Shown here in pieces: positions 45,529 to 53,874 of a stretch of 64,000 bases of DNA. Under the pieces are notes generated by a model, which was not told where the DNA came from, did not search any database, and saw only the letters and a list, made by a program, of their open reading frames with translations. The translations under genes were made by a program, and so were the position numbers. Every line of letters starts with the position of its first letter. The stretch's first letter is position 1. This DNA is from Pseudomonas shahriarae (lineage in GTDB: Bacteria > Pseudomonadota > Gammaproteobacteria > Pseudomonadales > Pseudomonadaceae), in the NCBI RefSeq assembly GCF_014268455.2, contig NZ_CP077085.1, positions 3,017,001 to 3,081,000 of the forward strand. The letters are read 5' to 3'.

Positions 45529-46512
45529 ATGCAGCATTTGGACTTGCAGGTTATTGAGCAAGCGTTGACCTGGACCCGCAGTGGCGAGGATGTTTGGCTG
45601 TGCACAGTGCTCGCCACTTTCGGGTCCTCTCCGCGAGGGCCAGGTTCCTGGCTCGTGGCCCGCAGCGATGGGCGCTACGTTGGCTCACTGTCGGGTGGCT
45701 GTGTCGAGGAGGATTTCCTTGAACGCTTGCAGGAGGGTGAGTTCGGGGATCGTATTCAGGTCGTGCGTTACGGGGATGCCCACGGTGGACCACGGGATTC
45801 GCGAATCACTCTGCCTTGCGGTGGAATATTGAAAGTGCTGATCGAGCGTCTGCCGGCCGACCCGGCGACACTGGACCAGTTGGAGATCATGCGTTCGACA
45901 CTGCGCGGGCAGCGCCATCTGCTGCGTTGTGTCAACTTAAGCAGCGGCGATGCCCGTTTCGAGGTCGACGACGGCCTTGGCCCGCGGGTAGTTGAACAGG
46001 TCGAAAGTGAAATCGTGCATTTGCGGATCGGTCCGGCTGCGCGCCTGATCATCGCAGGTATGTCGCCGGTATCGGTGGCGTGCGCCGAGTTCGCCCGCAC
46101 GCTTGGTTTCGAAGTCATCCTTTGTGACCCACGGGAGGAAGCTCTAGTAGGTGTCGAGCTACCCGGCATAGAGGTTAAAACTATCTTGCCGTCGATGTTC
46201 ATCAGTGCCGGCGGATGCCATGCTGCCACTGCCGTAGTGGCGCTGACCCATGATCCGCGCATCGACGACTTGGCGATGATGGAGGCTGTAGGCACGTCGG
46301 CCTTCTACATCGGCGTCATGGGTTCGCTACAAACCTCTAAGCTGCGCGCGGAGCGACTGCGCCGTATCGGGAGGTTAAGCGACAAGCAAATTGCTCGACT
46401 GCACATGCCGATAGGGTTGTCCTTGGGCAGCAAGACGCCTGCCGAGATCGCACTGGCGGTGATGGCGGATATCATCCGAGTCCAGCGTGGAAGGTCACGC
46501 GATGCACTCTGA
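45529..46512 (+). CDS. XdhC-family molybdenum-cofactor maturation chaperone
   Basis: 327 residues of the XdhC/CoxF family: the N-terminal XdhC domain (FGSSPRGPGSWLVARSDGRYVGSLSGGCVEEDF) and a C-terminal Rossmann domain. XdhC proteins bind Moco, promote its sulfuration and insert it into xanthine-oxidase-type enzymes. In the Rossmann domain the usual GAGHVG loop reads AGMSPVS, an unusual departure that may abolish nucleotide binding. It starts 2 bp after iorB and overlaps the moaA-like gene by 11 bp. Confidence 0.85.
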   Translation: MQHLDLQVIEQALTWTRSGEDVWLCTVLATFGSSPRGPGSWLVARSDGRYVGSLSGGCVEEDFLERLQEGEFGDRIQVVRYGDAHGGPRDSRITLPCGGILKVLIERLPADPATLDQLEIMRSTLRGQRHLLRCVNLSSGDARFEVDDGLGPRVVEQVESEIVHLRIGPAARLIIAGMSPVSVACAEFARTLGFEVILCDPREEALVGVELPGIEVKTILPSMFISAGGCHAATAVVALTHDPRIDDLAMMEAVGTSAFYIGVMGSLQTSKLRAERLRRIGRLSDKQIARLHMPIGLSLGSKTPAEIALAVMADIIRVQRGRSRDAL

Positions 46513-47482
46513 ACCGATCGTCGATGGGCAAGGGCGGCGTTTGGGAAACCTGCGTCTGAGCCTGACCAGCGCATGTAATTACGCGTGCATCTACTGCGTG
46601 GCTGATGGCAAACGTCTTCAGGCTCGCAACGATAGCTTGTCGCTGGACAAGTTGTTGCTGGCGGTGGAATACCTGAAAACCGTAAACCCACTGGGGCGCC
46701 TGAGGATCACCGGCGGCGAGCCGCTGATCAGCCCTTTGTTCGATGGCTTTCTCGGGGCAGTAGGGCGGCTGGGCTTCGAAGATGTATCGCTGACCAGCAA
46801 TGGTCAATTACTGTCGCGCAAGCTTCCTCTGTTATTGGAGGCTGGCGTCAAGCGTATCAACATTTCGCTCGACACACTGGATGCAGAGGCTTTCCAGCGC
46901 ATCGCCCGGGGTGGGGATCTGGCCACAGTACTCGATGGCATTGACCAAACCCTGGAGGCTGGTTTGCAGGTAAAAATCAACATGGTGCCGCTTCTTGGGC
47001 ACAACCATGATCAGATCTTACCTCTACTTGAGTACTGTCTGGCCCGGGGGGTGGAATTGCGCTTCATCGAGTTGATGCGCATGGGGCATCTGGCGCGCGA
47101 TGATGAAACTTTTCGTCGGCAGTTCTATGGCATGGCCGAGATTCTTGAGGTTATCGGTCAGCACCATCCGTTCAGCGCAGTACCGAGTGCGCCCAGCGCC
47201 ACGGCATTGCGCTTCAATATACCGGGGCGAGGTCACTTCGGCGTGATCGCCAACGCCAGCGCGCCTTTTTGCTGCAGTTGTAACCGAGTGCGCCTAAGTT
47301 CGAGCGGGTGGCTGCATGGGTGCCTTTCCTCCAGCCAAAGCCATTACTTGGGCGATGCCCTTGAACTTCCACGCGATCTTGCCTTGTCACGTATTCGCGA
47401 ATTGTCGAGGCACGCCTTACTGGACAAACAACCGACTCATTTCACGGGCGACCTCATGATCATGAAAGTCATTGGTGGGTAA
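46502..47482 (+). CDS. moaA: MoaA-family GTP 3',8-cyclase (molybdenum cofactor synthesis paralogue)
   Basis: 326-residue radical SAM enzyme. The N-terminal cluster is C25-NYA-C29-IY-C32, with TGGEPL. The C-terminal cluster is in FCCSCNRVRLSSSGWLHGC, and the protein ends in Gly-Gly (MKVIGG), required for activity in MoaA. All key residues are present, so it should make the first precursor of molybdopterin. It lies inside the iorAB-xdhC operon, so it is probably a second moaA dedicated to, or acquired with, this enzyme. Confidence 0.88.
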   Translation: MHSEPIVDGQGRRLGNLRLSLTSACNYACIYCVADGKRLQARNDSLSLDKLLLAVEYLKTVNPLGRLRITGGEPLISPLFDGFLGAVGRLGFEDVSLTSNGQLLSRKLPLLLEAGVKRINISLDTLDAEAFQRIARGGDLATVLDGIDQTLEAGLQVKINMVPLLGHNHDQILPLLEYCLARGVELRFIELMRMGHLARDDETFRRQFYGMAEILEVIGQHHPFSAVPSAPSATALRFNIPGRGHFGVIANASAPFCCSCNRVRLSSSGWLHGCLSSSQSHYLGDALELPRDLALSRIRELSRHALLDKQPTHFTGDLMIMKVIGG

Positions 47483-47488
47483 TAAGCA

Positions 47489-47893
47489 ATGATCCCTGAA
47501 ACTGAATCGCCACCTCGGGTATGGGTAATACGCAGCATGGTTTCTGCCCGGGCTAGGAGCCAGGGCCTGCTAAGTGGTATACGGGCGATCGAGCACGCGG
47601 ATGCATTGTCAGCGGCGAGCTTTCTTAGTGACATGCCCTGGATCACTGGCGACACTCTGCATCATCTCGTGTCAGTAGTCTCGCCTGAACGCATAGTTAT
47701 TCCGACATTTAGGAGGGTACAAGGGGCTAATTTCTTGTTAAAGCGGCAGTTCTGGCAAACGTTAAAGTTGCTTGCTGAGGACTTCGATGAAAAAGACCAA
47801 TTGCAGGTGGCTCCGCACCCTGTATGGCCCCCAGAACTAAGCGATATCGATTCCCGGCGGCGTGTCGAAATCGAAGAGTTCATCGAATGGTGA
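47489..47893 (+). CDS. Shortened MobA/MocA-like nucleotidyltransferase
   Basis: 134 residues. The segment AASFLSDMPWITGDTLHHLV followed by RIVIPTF corresponds to the ADMPLVTPAL...RIVAPVY region of MobA-like Mo-cofactor nucleotidyltransferases. The N-terminal GTP/CTP-binding loop (GGxSxRMG) is absent and the total length is about two thirds of normal. It is therefore probably nonfunctional as a transferase, although the frame is open and starts 6 bp after the moaA-like gene. The position is right for a Moco cytidylyl- or guanylyltransferase. Confidence 0.55.
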   Translation: MIPETESPPRVWVIRSMVSARARSQGLLSGIRAIEHADALSAASFLSDMPWITGDTLHHLVSVVSPERIVIPTFRRVQGANFLLKRQFWQTLKLLAEDFDEKDQLQVAPHPVWPPELSDIDSRRRVEIEEFIEW

Positions 47894-48062
47894 TCACGCC
47901 TTTAGAATTTTCATCGTTCGCTTAGCTGTACAAGTACGACGTTCTACCTTTTTTAAGCTGGTTAAATGCGAATAAAAACATCCAAGTCTACAAGCTACAC
48001 ATCGAGCAATATTCATCTCTGAAGCTTTTCTGTAGAGCTCCTTTGGAAAGAGATGAATCTTT

Positions 48063-48086
48063 AGCGCCCCTCGGGGCGCTCTTTTT
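48063..48086 (+). terminator. Rho-independent terminator downstream of the Mo hydroxylase operon
   Basis: AGCGCCCC (48063-48070) / GGGGCGCT (48073-48080) forms a tight hairpin followed by CTTTTT. It lies about 170 bp after the last gene. The sequence before it, up to 47893, shows no gene. Confidence 0.85.
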
Positions 48087-48361
48087 ACCTAGTCGGTGGA
48101 AAATATATCTACTCATGGTGCCTGCAGTTTTACATATCCCTTCTAAGCGCAAGTCCTCGCCTGGAAAAACGAATCGCAGATACCCACCCGCGTCGCCATG
48201 GTGCTTCCCGAACTGCTCCAACTGCCTGACAAAGAGCGGAAGAGCTGGCAGCGGTATATGGCCGAGCCAGAATAGCTGGACTGGCTTGCGAGGCAGCATG
48301 CACTACAATCAAAAAGCCTAGGCGGAGTGACGAAATATAGGCGCCGGAGGAGTGGACACAA

Positions 48362-48532
48362 ATGCAAAAGAATACTGAAAGGCTGACAATCTTGATTGCC
48401 CCATCGACTAAACAGCGTCTGGAGCAGGTCGCGGAAGAAGAAGACAAAACAACGTCGCAAATCATTCGGAGGCTGATAAAGCTATACCTCATAGAAGCCG
48501 AAACTCGGAGGTTGACCGGTGAGCCGGAGTAA
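48362..48532 (+). CDS. Small ribbon-helix-helix DNA-binding protein
   Basis: 56 residues, MQKNTERLTILIAPSTKQRL continuing EQVAEEEDKTTSQIIRRLIK and ending TGEPE. The pattern of a short beta strand (RLTILI), helix A and helix B (TTSQIIRRLIKLYL) is that of Arc/CopG repressors. GGAGGAG lies 11 nt before the ATG. Such proteins act as plasmid or TA regulators. No toxin gene adjoins it, but a degenerate frame at about 48198-48345 upstream may be a decayed partner. Confidence 0.72.
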   Translation: MQKNTERLTILIAPSTKQRLEQVAEEEDKTTSQIIRRLIKLYLIEAETRRLTGEPE

Positions 48533-48627
48533 TTTTCTTTCGGGCAAGATCGCGTTGGAGTTACATATAGGAATACTCGGCCGCTTGGCCCCAAAAACTG
48601 TACTGCTCATCAAGGATGGAACTATCT

Positions 48628-49215
48628 ATGGAAGTGGCCTCAACTCATCCAGAGTATTTTTCGCATGTGCGCACGATTATCGGCATGGTCTTGGGCCTAA
48701 GCCTTGCGCGACTGGTAAACGGCCTGACACGCTTCGTACAGCACCCAGGAATAATTAAAGTTTATCCTGTCCACCTTGGGTGGGTGATATTCCTCTTCAT
48801 CACGATCGTGCACTTTTGGTGGTACGAATTCCATTTGTCGCGGATCCCTGTCTGGACATTCCCACTCTATGGGTTCCTGCTTTTCTACGCGATGGTGTTT
48901 GCAGCGCTCACGGCATTATTGCTTCCCGACCAAATGTATGAGTACAAGGGATTCGAGGACTACTTCGAGCAGCGCAAGCGCTGGTTTTTCGGACTACTTG
49001 CCTTTGCGTTTTTGCTAGATGTTGGAGATACATTAATAAAAGGCGAGGATTACCTGTACTCACTCGGGGTCGAGTACTTGATCCGACAGATTGCGTTCGT
49101 CCTCCTTTGCATAATTGCAGTAGCAATCACTTCAAAGAAACTCCAGATGGTTTTGGTGCTCGCGGCCATTACTTATCAGGTGAGTTGGATCTTGAGGCTT
49201 TATGTCATCCTTTGA
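48628..49215 (+). CDS. Hypothetical integral membrane protein
   Basis: About 195 residues with five or six hydrophobic segments (for example LGWVIFLFITIVHFWWYEF, FPLYGFLLFYAMVFAALTALL, LVLAAITYQVSWILRLYVIL). ATG 48628 is preferred over 48616 because AAGGATGG then lies upstream at workable distance. I do not recognise a family. It follows the RHH gene in the same direction and precedes an IS66 remnant. Its AT-leaning codons suggest acquisition. Confidence 0.65.
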   Translation: MEVASTHPEYFSHVRTIIGMVLGLSLARLVNGLTRFVQHPGIIKVYPVHLGWVIFLFITIVHFWWYEFHLSRIPVWTFPLYGFLLFYAMVFAALTALLLPDQMYEYKGFEDYFEQRKRWFFGLLAFAFLLDVGDTLIKGEDYLYSLGVEYLIRQIAFVLLCIIAVAITSKKLQMVLVLAAITYQVSWILRLYVIL

Positions 49216-49466
49216 CAAGGCACGCACCCGCGTGTCTCCCACGGGCGCCGCAAGCTTCGATCTGCACGCGGCGGCCCGGTAAACCACCGGTTTGAGAGCC
49301 CAAGTACCCGTGGCCTGATATGGTTCTCCACCGGGTTGTAGTCGATGGGCACGGCCTCGTCTTCCGGGTAGCGCGTCAGCGCTACCCAGCGTTTAAGTCT
49401 GTAACCCAGGGTGTTGGCCGTTGCTGATCCATTGGGCATCTGATCGAGGCTAGGCGAGAAAGTCAT
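49216..49466 (-). mobile_element. IS66-family transposase C-terminal remnant
   Basis: The minus strand reads LGYRLKRWVALTRYPEDEAV, PIDYNPVENHIRPRVLGLSN, then RWFTG. This matches the IS66 transposase (TnpC) C-terminal block LxxxLNRWxALTRYLEDGxL with IDNNPVEN and NWLFAGS. The usual IDNN reads IDYN, and beyond PPRADRS the frame degenerates. No N-terminal part, accessory tnpA/tnpB or terminal inverted repeats are seen. It is an inactive fossil. Confidence 0.8.
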
Positions 49467-49552
49467 GCCGCAGGTTGTGCCAGAGTAGGAGTCGATCAGC
49501 GGCGATAAGCTGATACCGGCATAAGTTTGCCGGTATCTCTTTTACTGCCGCA

Positions 49553-50554
49553 TCAGGAGAATCCAGTCACCGCATGGGGTACATATGGGGCCTCAAGGCG
49601 TTTGACTTCCTCTTCGCTCAGTACCAACTCCAGCGCAGCGATTGCGTCGTCAAGTTGGGTTGCTTTAGAGGCGCCAACGATAGGTGCTGAGACGCCACGC
49701 TTGGCTAACACCCATGCCAACGCAATTTGCGCCATAGGCACGCCTCGTTCCCCAGCAATCTGCTCAACAATGTCAATCACCCGACCGTCTTCGACTTCAG
49801 TAGCCTGGTAAAACGACTGCCCTGAGAGATCGGTTTTGGTGCGCTCGGTCTGCTGGCCGTATGGTCTGGTCAGCCTGCCGCGTGCCATCGGACTCCATGG
49901 CATCAACCCCACGCCCTGATCGAGGCAGAATGGGATCATTTCCCGCTCTTCTTCTCGATACACCAGGTTCAGATAGTTCTGCATGGACACAAACTTGCTC
50001 CATCCGTTTGCCATGGCGACCTGCTGTGCTTTAGCGAACTGCCATGCATACATGGATGAGGCGCCGATGTACCTGGCTTTGCCTGCTTTGACGATGTCAT
50101 GCAGGGCCTCCATCGTTTCTTCGATAGGCGTGTCGTAGTCCCAACGATGAATCTGGTACAGGTCGATGTAGTCGGTGCCCAAGCGAATCAGGCTCGCATC
50201 AACGCCGGCCATGATGGCTTTACGAGAAAGACCTTTCTCGTTTGGCTTTGCGGAGCCTTCCCATTCCCTCATGTTTGCCGGGAAAAATACCTTCGTGGCG
50301 ATTACGGTCTCTTCTCGACGTGTGAACTCCTTCAGCAGCTTGCCAACGATAATTTCCGACGTTCCAGCGGAGTAGCTGTTTGCTGTGTCAAAAAAGTTGA
50401 TCCCTTGCTCCACTGCGTGCTTGATGATCGGTCGGCTTGCTTCCTCACCCAATGTCCAGGGATGCATGCCAGCATCAGGATCACCGAAGGTCATGCATCC
50501 AAGGCACAGTCTGGAAACATCAAGGCCCGTACTACCAAGTTTCACGTACTTCAT
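49553..50554 (-). CDS. Aldo/keto reductase
   Basis: 333 residues of the YajO/YakC-like AKR group. The barrel motifs are MTFGDPDAGMHPW, FFDTANSYSAGTSE (with catalytic D and Y), KVFF (K) and DYIDLYQIHRWD (H). GGAGG precedes the ATG. It reduces aldehydes or ketones with NADPH; the substrate is unknown. It is grouped with an SDR and a divergent LysR gene inside the mexT-flanked segment. Confidence 0.88.
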   Translation of the reverse strand: MKYVKLGSTGLDVSRLCLGCMTFGDPDAGMHPWTLGEEASRPIIKHAVEQGINFFDTANSYSAGTSEIIVGKLLKEFTRREETVIATKVFFPANMREWEGSAKPNEKGLSRKAIMAGVDASLIRLGTDYIDLYQIHRWDYDTPIEETMEALHDIVKAGKARYIGASSMYAWQFAKAQQVAMANGWSKFVSMQNYLNLVYREEEREMIPFCLDQGVGLMPWSPMARGRLTRPYGQQTERTKTDLSGQSFYQATEVEDGRVIDIVEQIAGERGVPMAQIALAWVLAKRGVSAPIVGASKATQLDDAIAALELVLSEEEVKRLEAPYVPHAVTGFS

Positions 50555-50633
50555 AAACCCTCCAGCAGATCGTTAATTGGGTAGTCAAGATACGCAAAAA
50601 CCGAGCAAGCTCGGTTTCCATATCATTGCGTGT

Positions 50634-51464
50634 TTAGACTTTAAAATCGGTCGAGATAGACAGCTCTTTCCATTCAGCCAATTCAGCGTTCACAAAACGA
50701 TTCTTCTCGCCAACGATGGCTACCGTGTCACTACCCATCGTCAAACGCTGTGGAGGGTTAGGTGCATTGACCAGCGTCAACATGGCTTCTGCAAACTTCA
50801 ATGGATCACCGGACTGCGCGTGGTTAGCGCCCTCAGCAAACTGCCGCATTTTACCGACCGTCTCATCGTAGTCAGACAGCTCCAGCGCGGTCTTGATCAA
50901 CGACTGCTCATCAAGAAAGTCGGTGCGGAAGAAACCGGGCTCAACGACCGTCACTCGAATTCCCAGAGGTGCCAATTCCTGATGCAGTGCCTCGGTAATG
51001 CCTTCCACAGCAAACTTGGTGGAGCAGTACACACCCCAACCGATAAACGACTGATATCCGCCTACAGAGGAAATATTGATGATGTGCCCGCTACGTTGCC
51101 GACGCAGGTGCGGCAGAACAGCGCGCGTCACGTTGAGCACACCGAAGACGTTTGTGGCGAACAGGCGTTCCGTCTCTTCAGCACTGGTTTCTTCAACGGC
51201 GCCCAACACGCCAAAGCCGGCGTTGTTGACGACCACGTCGATCTGGCCAAATCGCTTGATACCTTCGGCAACAGCCTGATGTGCTTCTTCTTCACTGGTT
51301 ACGTCCAGGCGTACAGCCAACAGATTCGGGTGATCTCCCAAGCGACTGGTAATGTCTTGAGGCTTGCGAGCGGTAGCGATGACTGCATCACCAGCACGCA
51401 GAGCTTGTTCTGCGATGAGTGTGCCAAAACCACGAGAAGCGCCTGTAATGAACCAAGTACGCAT
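50634..51464 (-). CDS. Short-chain dehydrogenase/reductase (classical)
   Basis: 276 residues beginning MRTWFITGASRGFGTLIAEQ (TGxxxGxG cofactor loop), with NNAGFG, a catalytic Ser in ISSVGG, and Y-CST-K. GGAGGAG lies 6 nt before the ATG at 51464. It is divergent from the LysR gene at 51595, which is probably its regulator. The substrate cannot be assigned. Confidence 0.88.
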   Translation of the reverse strand: MRTWFITGASRGFGTLIAEQALRAGDAVIATARKPQDITSRLGDHPNLLAVRLDVTSEEEAHQAVAEGIKRFGQIDVVVNNAGFGVLGAVEETSAEETERLFATNVFGVLNVTRAVLPHLRRQRSGHIINISSVGGYQSFIGWGVYCSTKFAVEGITEALHQELAPLGIRVTVVEPGFFRTDFLDEQSLIKTALELSDYDETVGKMRQFAEGANHAQSGDPLKFAEAMLTLVNAPNPPQRLTMGSDTVAIVGEKNRFVNAELAEWKELSISTDFKV

Positions 51465-51594
51465 ATCAACTCCTCCTGCCAGTAGCCCGTGCGGCATTGC
51501 CGGGCCTTACTGATAAGTTGACGCAACTTTAAATGTGCATTACTGATGTGTTAATACCATGAAGGTTACTTGACTCTGTGAAAGCGGCTCACAA

Positions 51595-52500
51595 ATGAAA
51601 TCTCCATCTCCCGCCGATTTATCGATCTTTTTGAGCATCGCTCAGCATCTAAACCTGAGTAGAGCGGCGATAGATCTTGGCCTTACCCCCTCAGCATTGA
51701 GCCATTCGCTGCGAGTACTGGAGAGTCGTCTCGGCGTGCGCTTATTCAATCGGACGACTCGTAGCGTCGCCCTTACGGAGGCGGGGGAGCGGCTGTACAT
51801 TCGTTTGCGGCCTGCGTTTCGAGATATCGATGATGCCCTTGAAGATCTCAATAGCTTTCGTGACAAGCCTTCTGGCAGTTTGCGCATCACCGCAGGACGC
51901 CAAGCTTGCGAATTGGTGCTGCTCCCAATTGTTAGCCCGTTTCTCCAGCAGTACCCGGATATCAGAGTAGAGATTGTCGAAAGTGATGCGTTTGTAGACG
52001 TAGTAGCTGGAGGGTTTGACGCTGGGGTGCGCTTCGGTAATCGTCTAGAAGCAGACATGGTTTCTCTGGCTATTGGGCCCAACATGCGGTCAATTGTTGT
52101 GGGGTCACCTTCGCTTTTCGAACGCCATGCTGCGCCGCAAAAACCCGAGGATTTGCATCGGCTCCCCTGTATTCGCCATCGATTTCCCAGTGGCTCGATT
52201 TATCGCTGGGAATTCGAGCGGGGGGGAATCGCCCAAGAAATCGAAGTTAACGGTCCACTCACTCTGGGTGACGTCAGCCTTATGCTCGGACCAGCCATAG
52301 ATGGGCTGGGGTTGGCTTATGTCTTTGAAGGCATGGTGACTGAGTATTTAGCAGATGGGAGACTGAAACAGGTCTTAGCCGATTGGTGCCCATACTATCC
52401 AGGGTTGCACTTGTACTACCCTGGCCGGCGACATACTCCCGCTCCGCTAAAGGCATTTATTGAATTCACTCGCTCTACCCGCCAGATCAAAAATTTATAG
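51595..52500 (+). CDS. LysR-family transcriptional regulator
   Basis: 301 residues. The helix-turn-helix is LNLSRAAIDLGLTPSALSHSLRVLE, and the effector domain has LRITAGRQACELVLLPIVSPF. It belongs to the AaeR/DsdC-like PBP2 group often paired with SDR and AKR genes, and is divergent from the SDR-AKR pair here. The codon use is more AT-leaning than in the ben or pgm regions. Confidence 0.87.
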   Translation: MKSPSPADLSIFLSIAQHLNLSRAAIDLGLTPSALSHSLRVLESRLGVRLFNRTTRSVALTEAGERLYIRLRPAFRDIDDALEDLNSFRDKPSGSLRITAGRQACELVLLPIVSPFLQQYPDIRVEIVESDAFVDVVAGGFDAGVRFGNRLEADMVSLAIGPNMRSIVVGSPSLFERHAAPQKPEDLHRLPCIRHRFPSGSIYRWEFERGGIAQEIEVNGPLTLGDVSLMLGPAIDGLGLAYVFEGMVTEYLADGRLKQVLADWCPYYPGLHLYYPGRRHTPAPLKAFIEFTRSTRQIKNL

Positions 52501-52674
52501 CGTTATTATTTTTTCCAACGACCTCTGTAGTTGGCGTTCCTGGACGGAATTGTCAGGATTTCAGAGGCGCCAGAAGATCGCTTCAAGTCTACAAATTGAG
52601 GTGATCGGATAGCGCTCGACGGCGGTTTGGGAGCGGCAGCGTATGACTTTTCCGAGAAGTGGCTGTTGGACTTC

Positions 52675-52843
52675 AGCCTGGGGCATCCTTTTCAAACCAT
52701 CCAAAGCATGCCCTCAGATTTGCCCCCAATGTAGCAATCCACTGGAAGTGAATGGATCTCCATGGCCTATGAAAAGCCAGAAATGATCAGCTAAACAGCC
52801 TGCCCGACAACGCCTAAAGACTCTCAGGGTCGCCGAAGAACAT
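52675..52843. repeat. Direct repeat copy B: mexT 3' end and downstream flank
   Basis: Matches 38937-39106 in the same orientation. The right 30 bp are the last codons of intact mexT (stop at 52814-52816) and the rest is its 3' flank. It marks the right boundary of the accessory segment. Confidence 0.85.
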
Positions 52844-53728
52844 CTGTATCCGCGACCGCAACCAGCGCTCCCCCGGATCATTGTCCTGTGAACCACGCCA
52901 CGCCATATGCAATTCAAAACTGCGCACCGGCAACGGCGGGTCTTCAGCCCGCAGGCCGCCTGCGGCGGTCAGGGCTTCGGCGGTGTAGTCGGGCACGGTT
53001 GCGAGGATGTCGGTGCCCGCCAGCAGGGTGCCCAGGCCGTTGAATTGCGGGACGGCCAGCACCACATGGCGCTTGCGATCGAGCTTTTCCAACTCTTCAT
53101 CAATAAACCCGCTGAGGTCGCCGGCAAACGAGACCAGGGCGTGGGGGCGGGCGCAGAAATCGTCCAGGCTCAGGGAGCCGGGCACGCTGTCGGCGCGCAG
53201 CAGTTTGGGCAGGCTGCGGCGCAGCAGCTTGCGTTTGGCGTTGGCCGGCAGGTCGGCGGTGTAGCTGACGCCGATGGAGATTTCCCCGGAAGCCAGCAGG
53301 CCCGGCATCAGGATGTAATTGACGCGGCGGATCACCAGCACGATGCCCGGTGCTTCGGCGCGCAGGCGCTTGAGCAGGGGTGGCAGCAAGGCGAACTCGA
53401 CATCGTCCGACAGGCCGATGCGAAACACTGCGGTGCTGGTGGCCGGATCGAATTCGGCGGCGCGGCTGACGGCGGTGGAAATCGAATCCAGGGCCGGCGA
53501 GAGCAGGGCGAAAATCTCCACCGCCCGGGCCGAGGGTTCCATGCTGCGCCCGGTGCGCACGAACAGCGGATCATCGAACAACCCGCGCAGGCGCGACAAG
53601 GCGGCGCTGATGGCCGGCTGGCCGAGGAACAACTTCTCGGCAGCGCGGGTCACACTGCGCTCATGCATCAAGGTTTCGAATACGATCAACAGGTTCAGGT
53701 CGACACGACGCAGGTCGTTACGGTTCAT
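52814..53728 (-). CDS. mexT: LysR-type regulator MexT
   Basis: 304 residues, the same length as P. aeruginosa MexT, with its characteristic N-terminus MNRNDLRRVDLNLLIVFETL and tail FFGDPESL. The family activates the mexEF-oprN efflux operon and mexS in response to redox/electrophile stress. ATG 53728 is preceded by CAGGA. mexS is divergent as expected, but mexEF-oprN does not follow: instead a 170-bp repeat and an unrelated 13.7-kb segment lie downstream. MexT here looks intact, with no frameshift. Confidence 0.9.
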   Translation of the reverse strand: MNRNDLRRVDLNLLIVFETLMHERSVTRAAEKLFLGQPAISAALSRLRGLFDDPLFVRTGRSMEPSARAVEIFALLSPALDSISTAVSRAAEFDPATSTAVFRIGLSDDVEFALLPPLLKRLRAEAPGIVLVIRRVNYILMPGLLASGEISIGVSYTADLPANAKRKLLRRSLPKLLRADSVPGSLSLDDFCARPHALVSFAGDLSGFIDEELEKLDRKRHVVLAVPQFNGLGTLLAGTDILATVPDYTAEALTAAGGLRAEDPPLPVRSFELHMAWRGSQDNDPGERWLRSRIQMFFGDPESL

Positions 53729-53874
53729 CTTGTGTCCTGGCAGATTCAGCGAACTTGACGTGAGCGGCCACATGATAACAATGGCCGGCATGAATCTTAC
53801 GGGGAAAGGCTGGTACTCTGCACCGGCTAATTCAGATTTCCTACGCTGCCTGGGGTATTTTCCGAGGTGGCGGA

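Noticed and set aside
39106..52675. Claim that the 13.7-kb segment is an active integrative element
   Set aside because: No integrase, relaxase or excisionase gene and no tRNA are visible between the repeats. Only the repeat structure and the IS66 fossil support past mobility.
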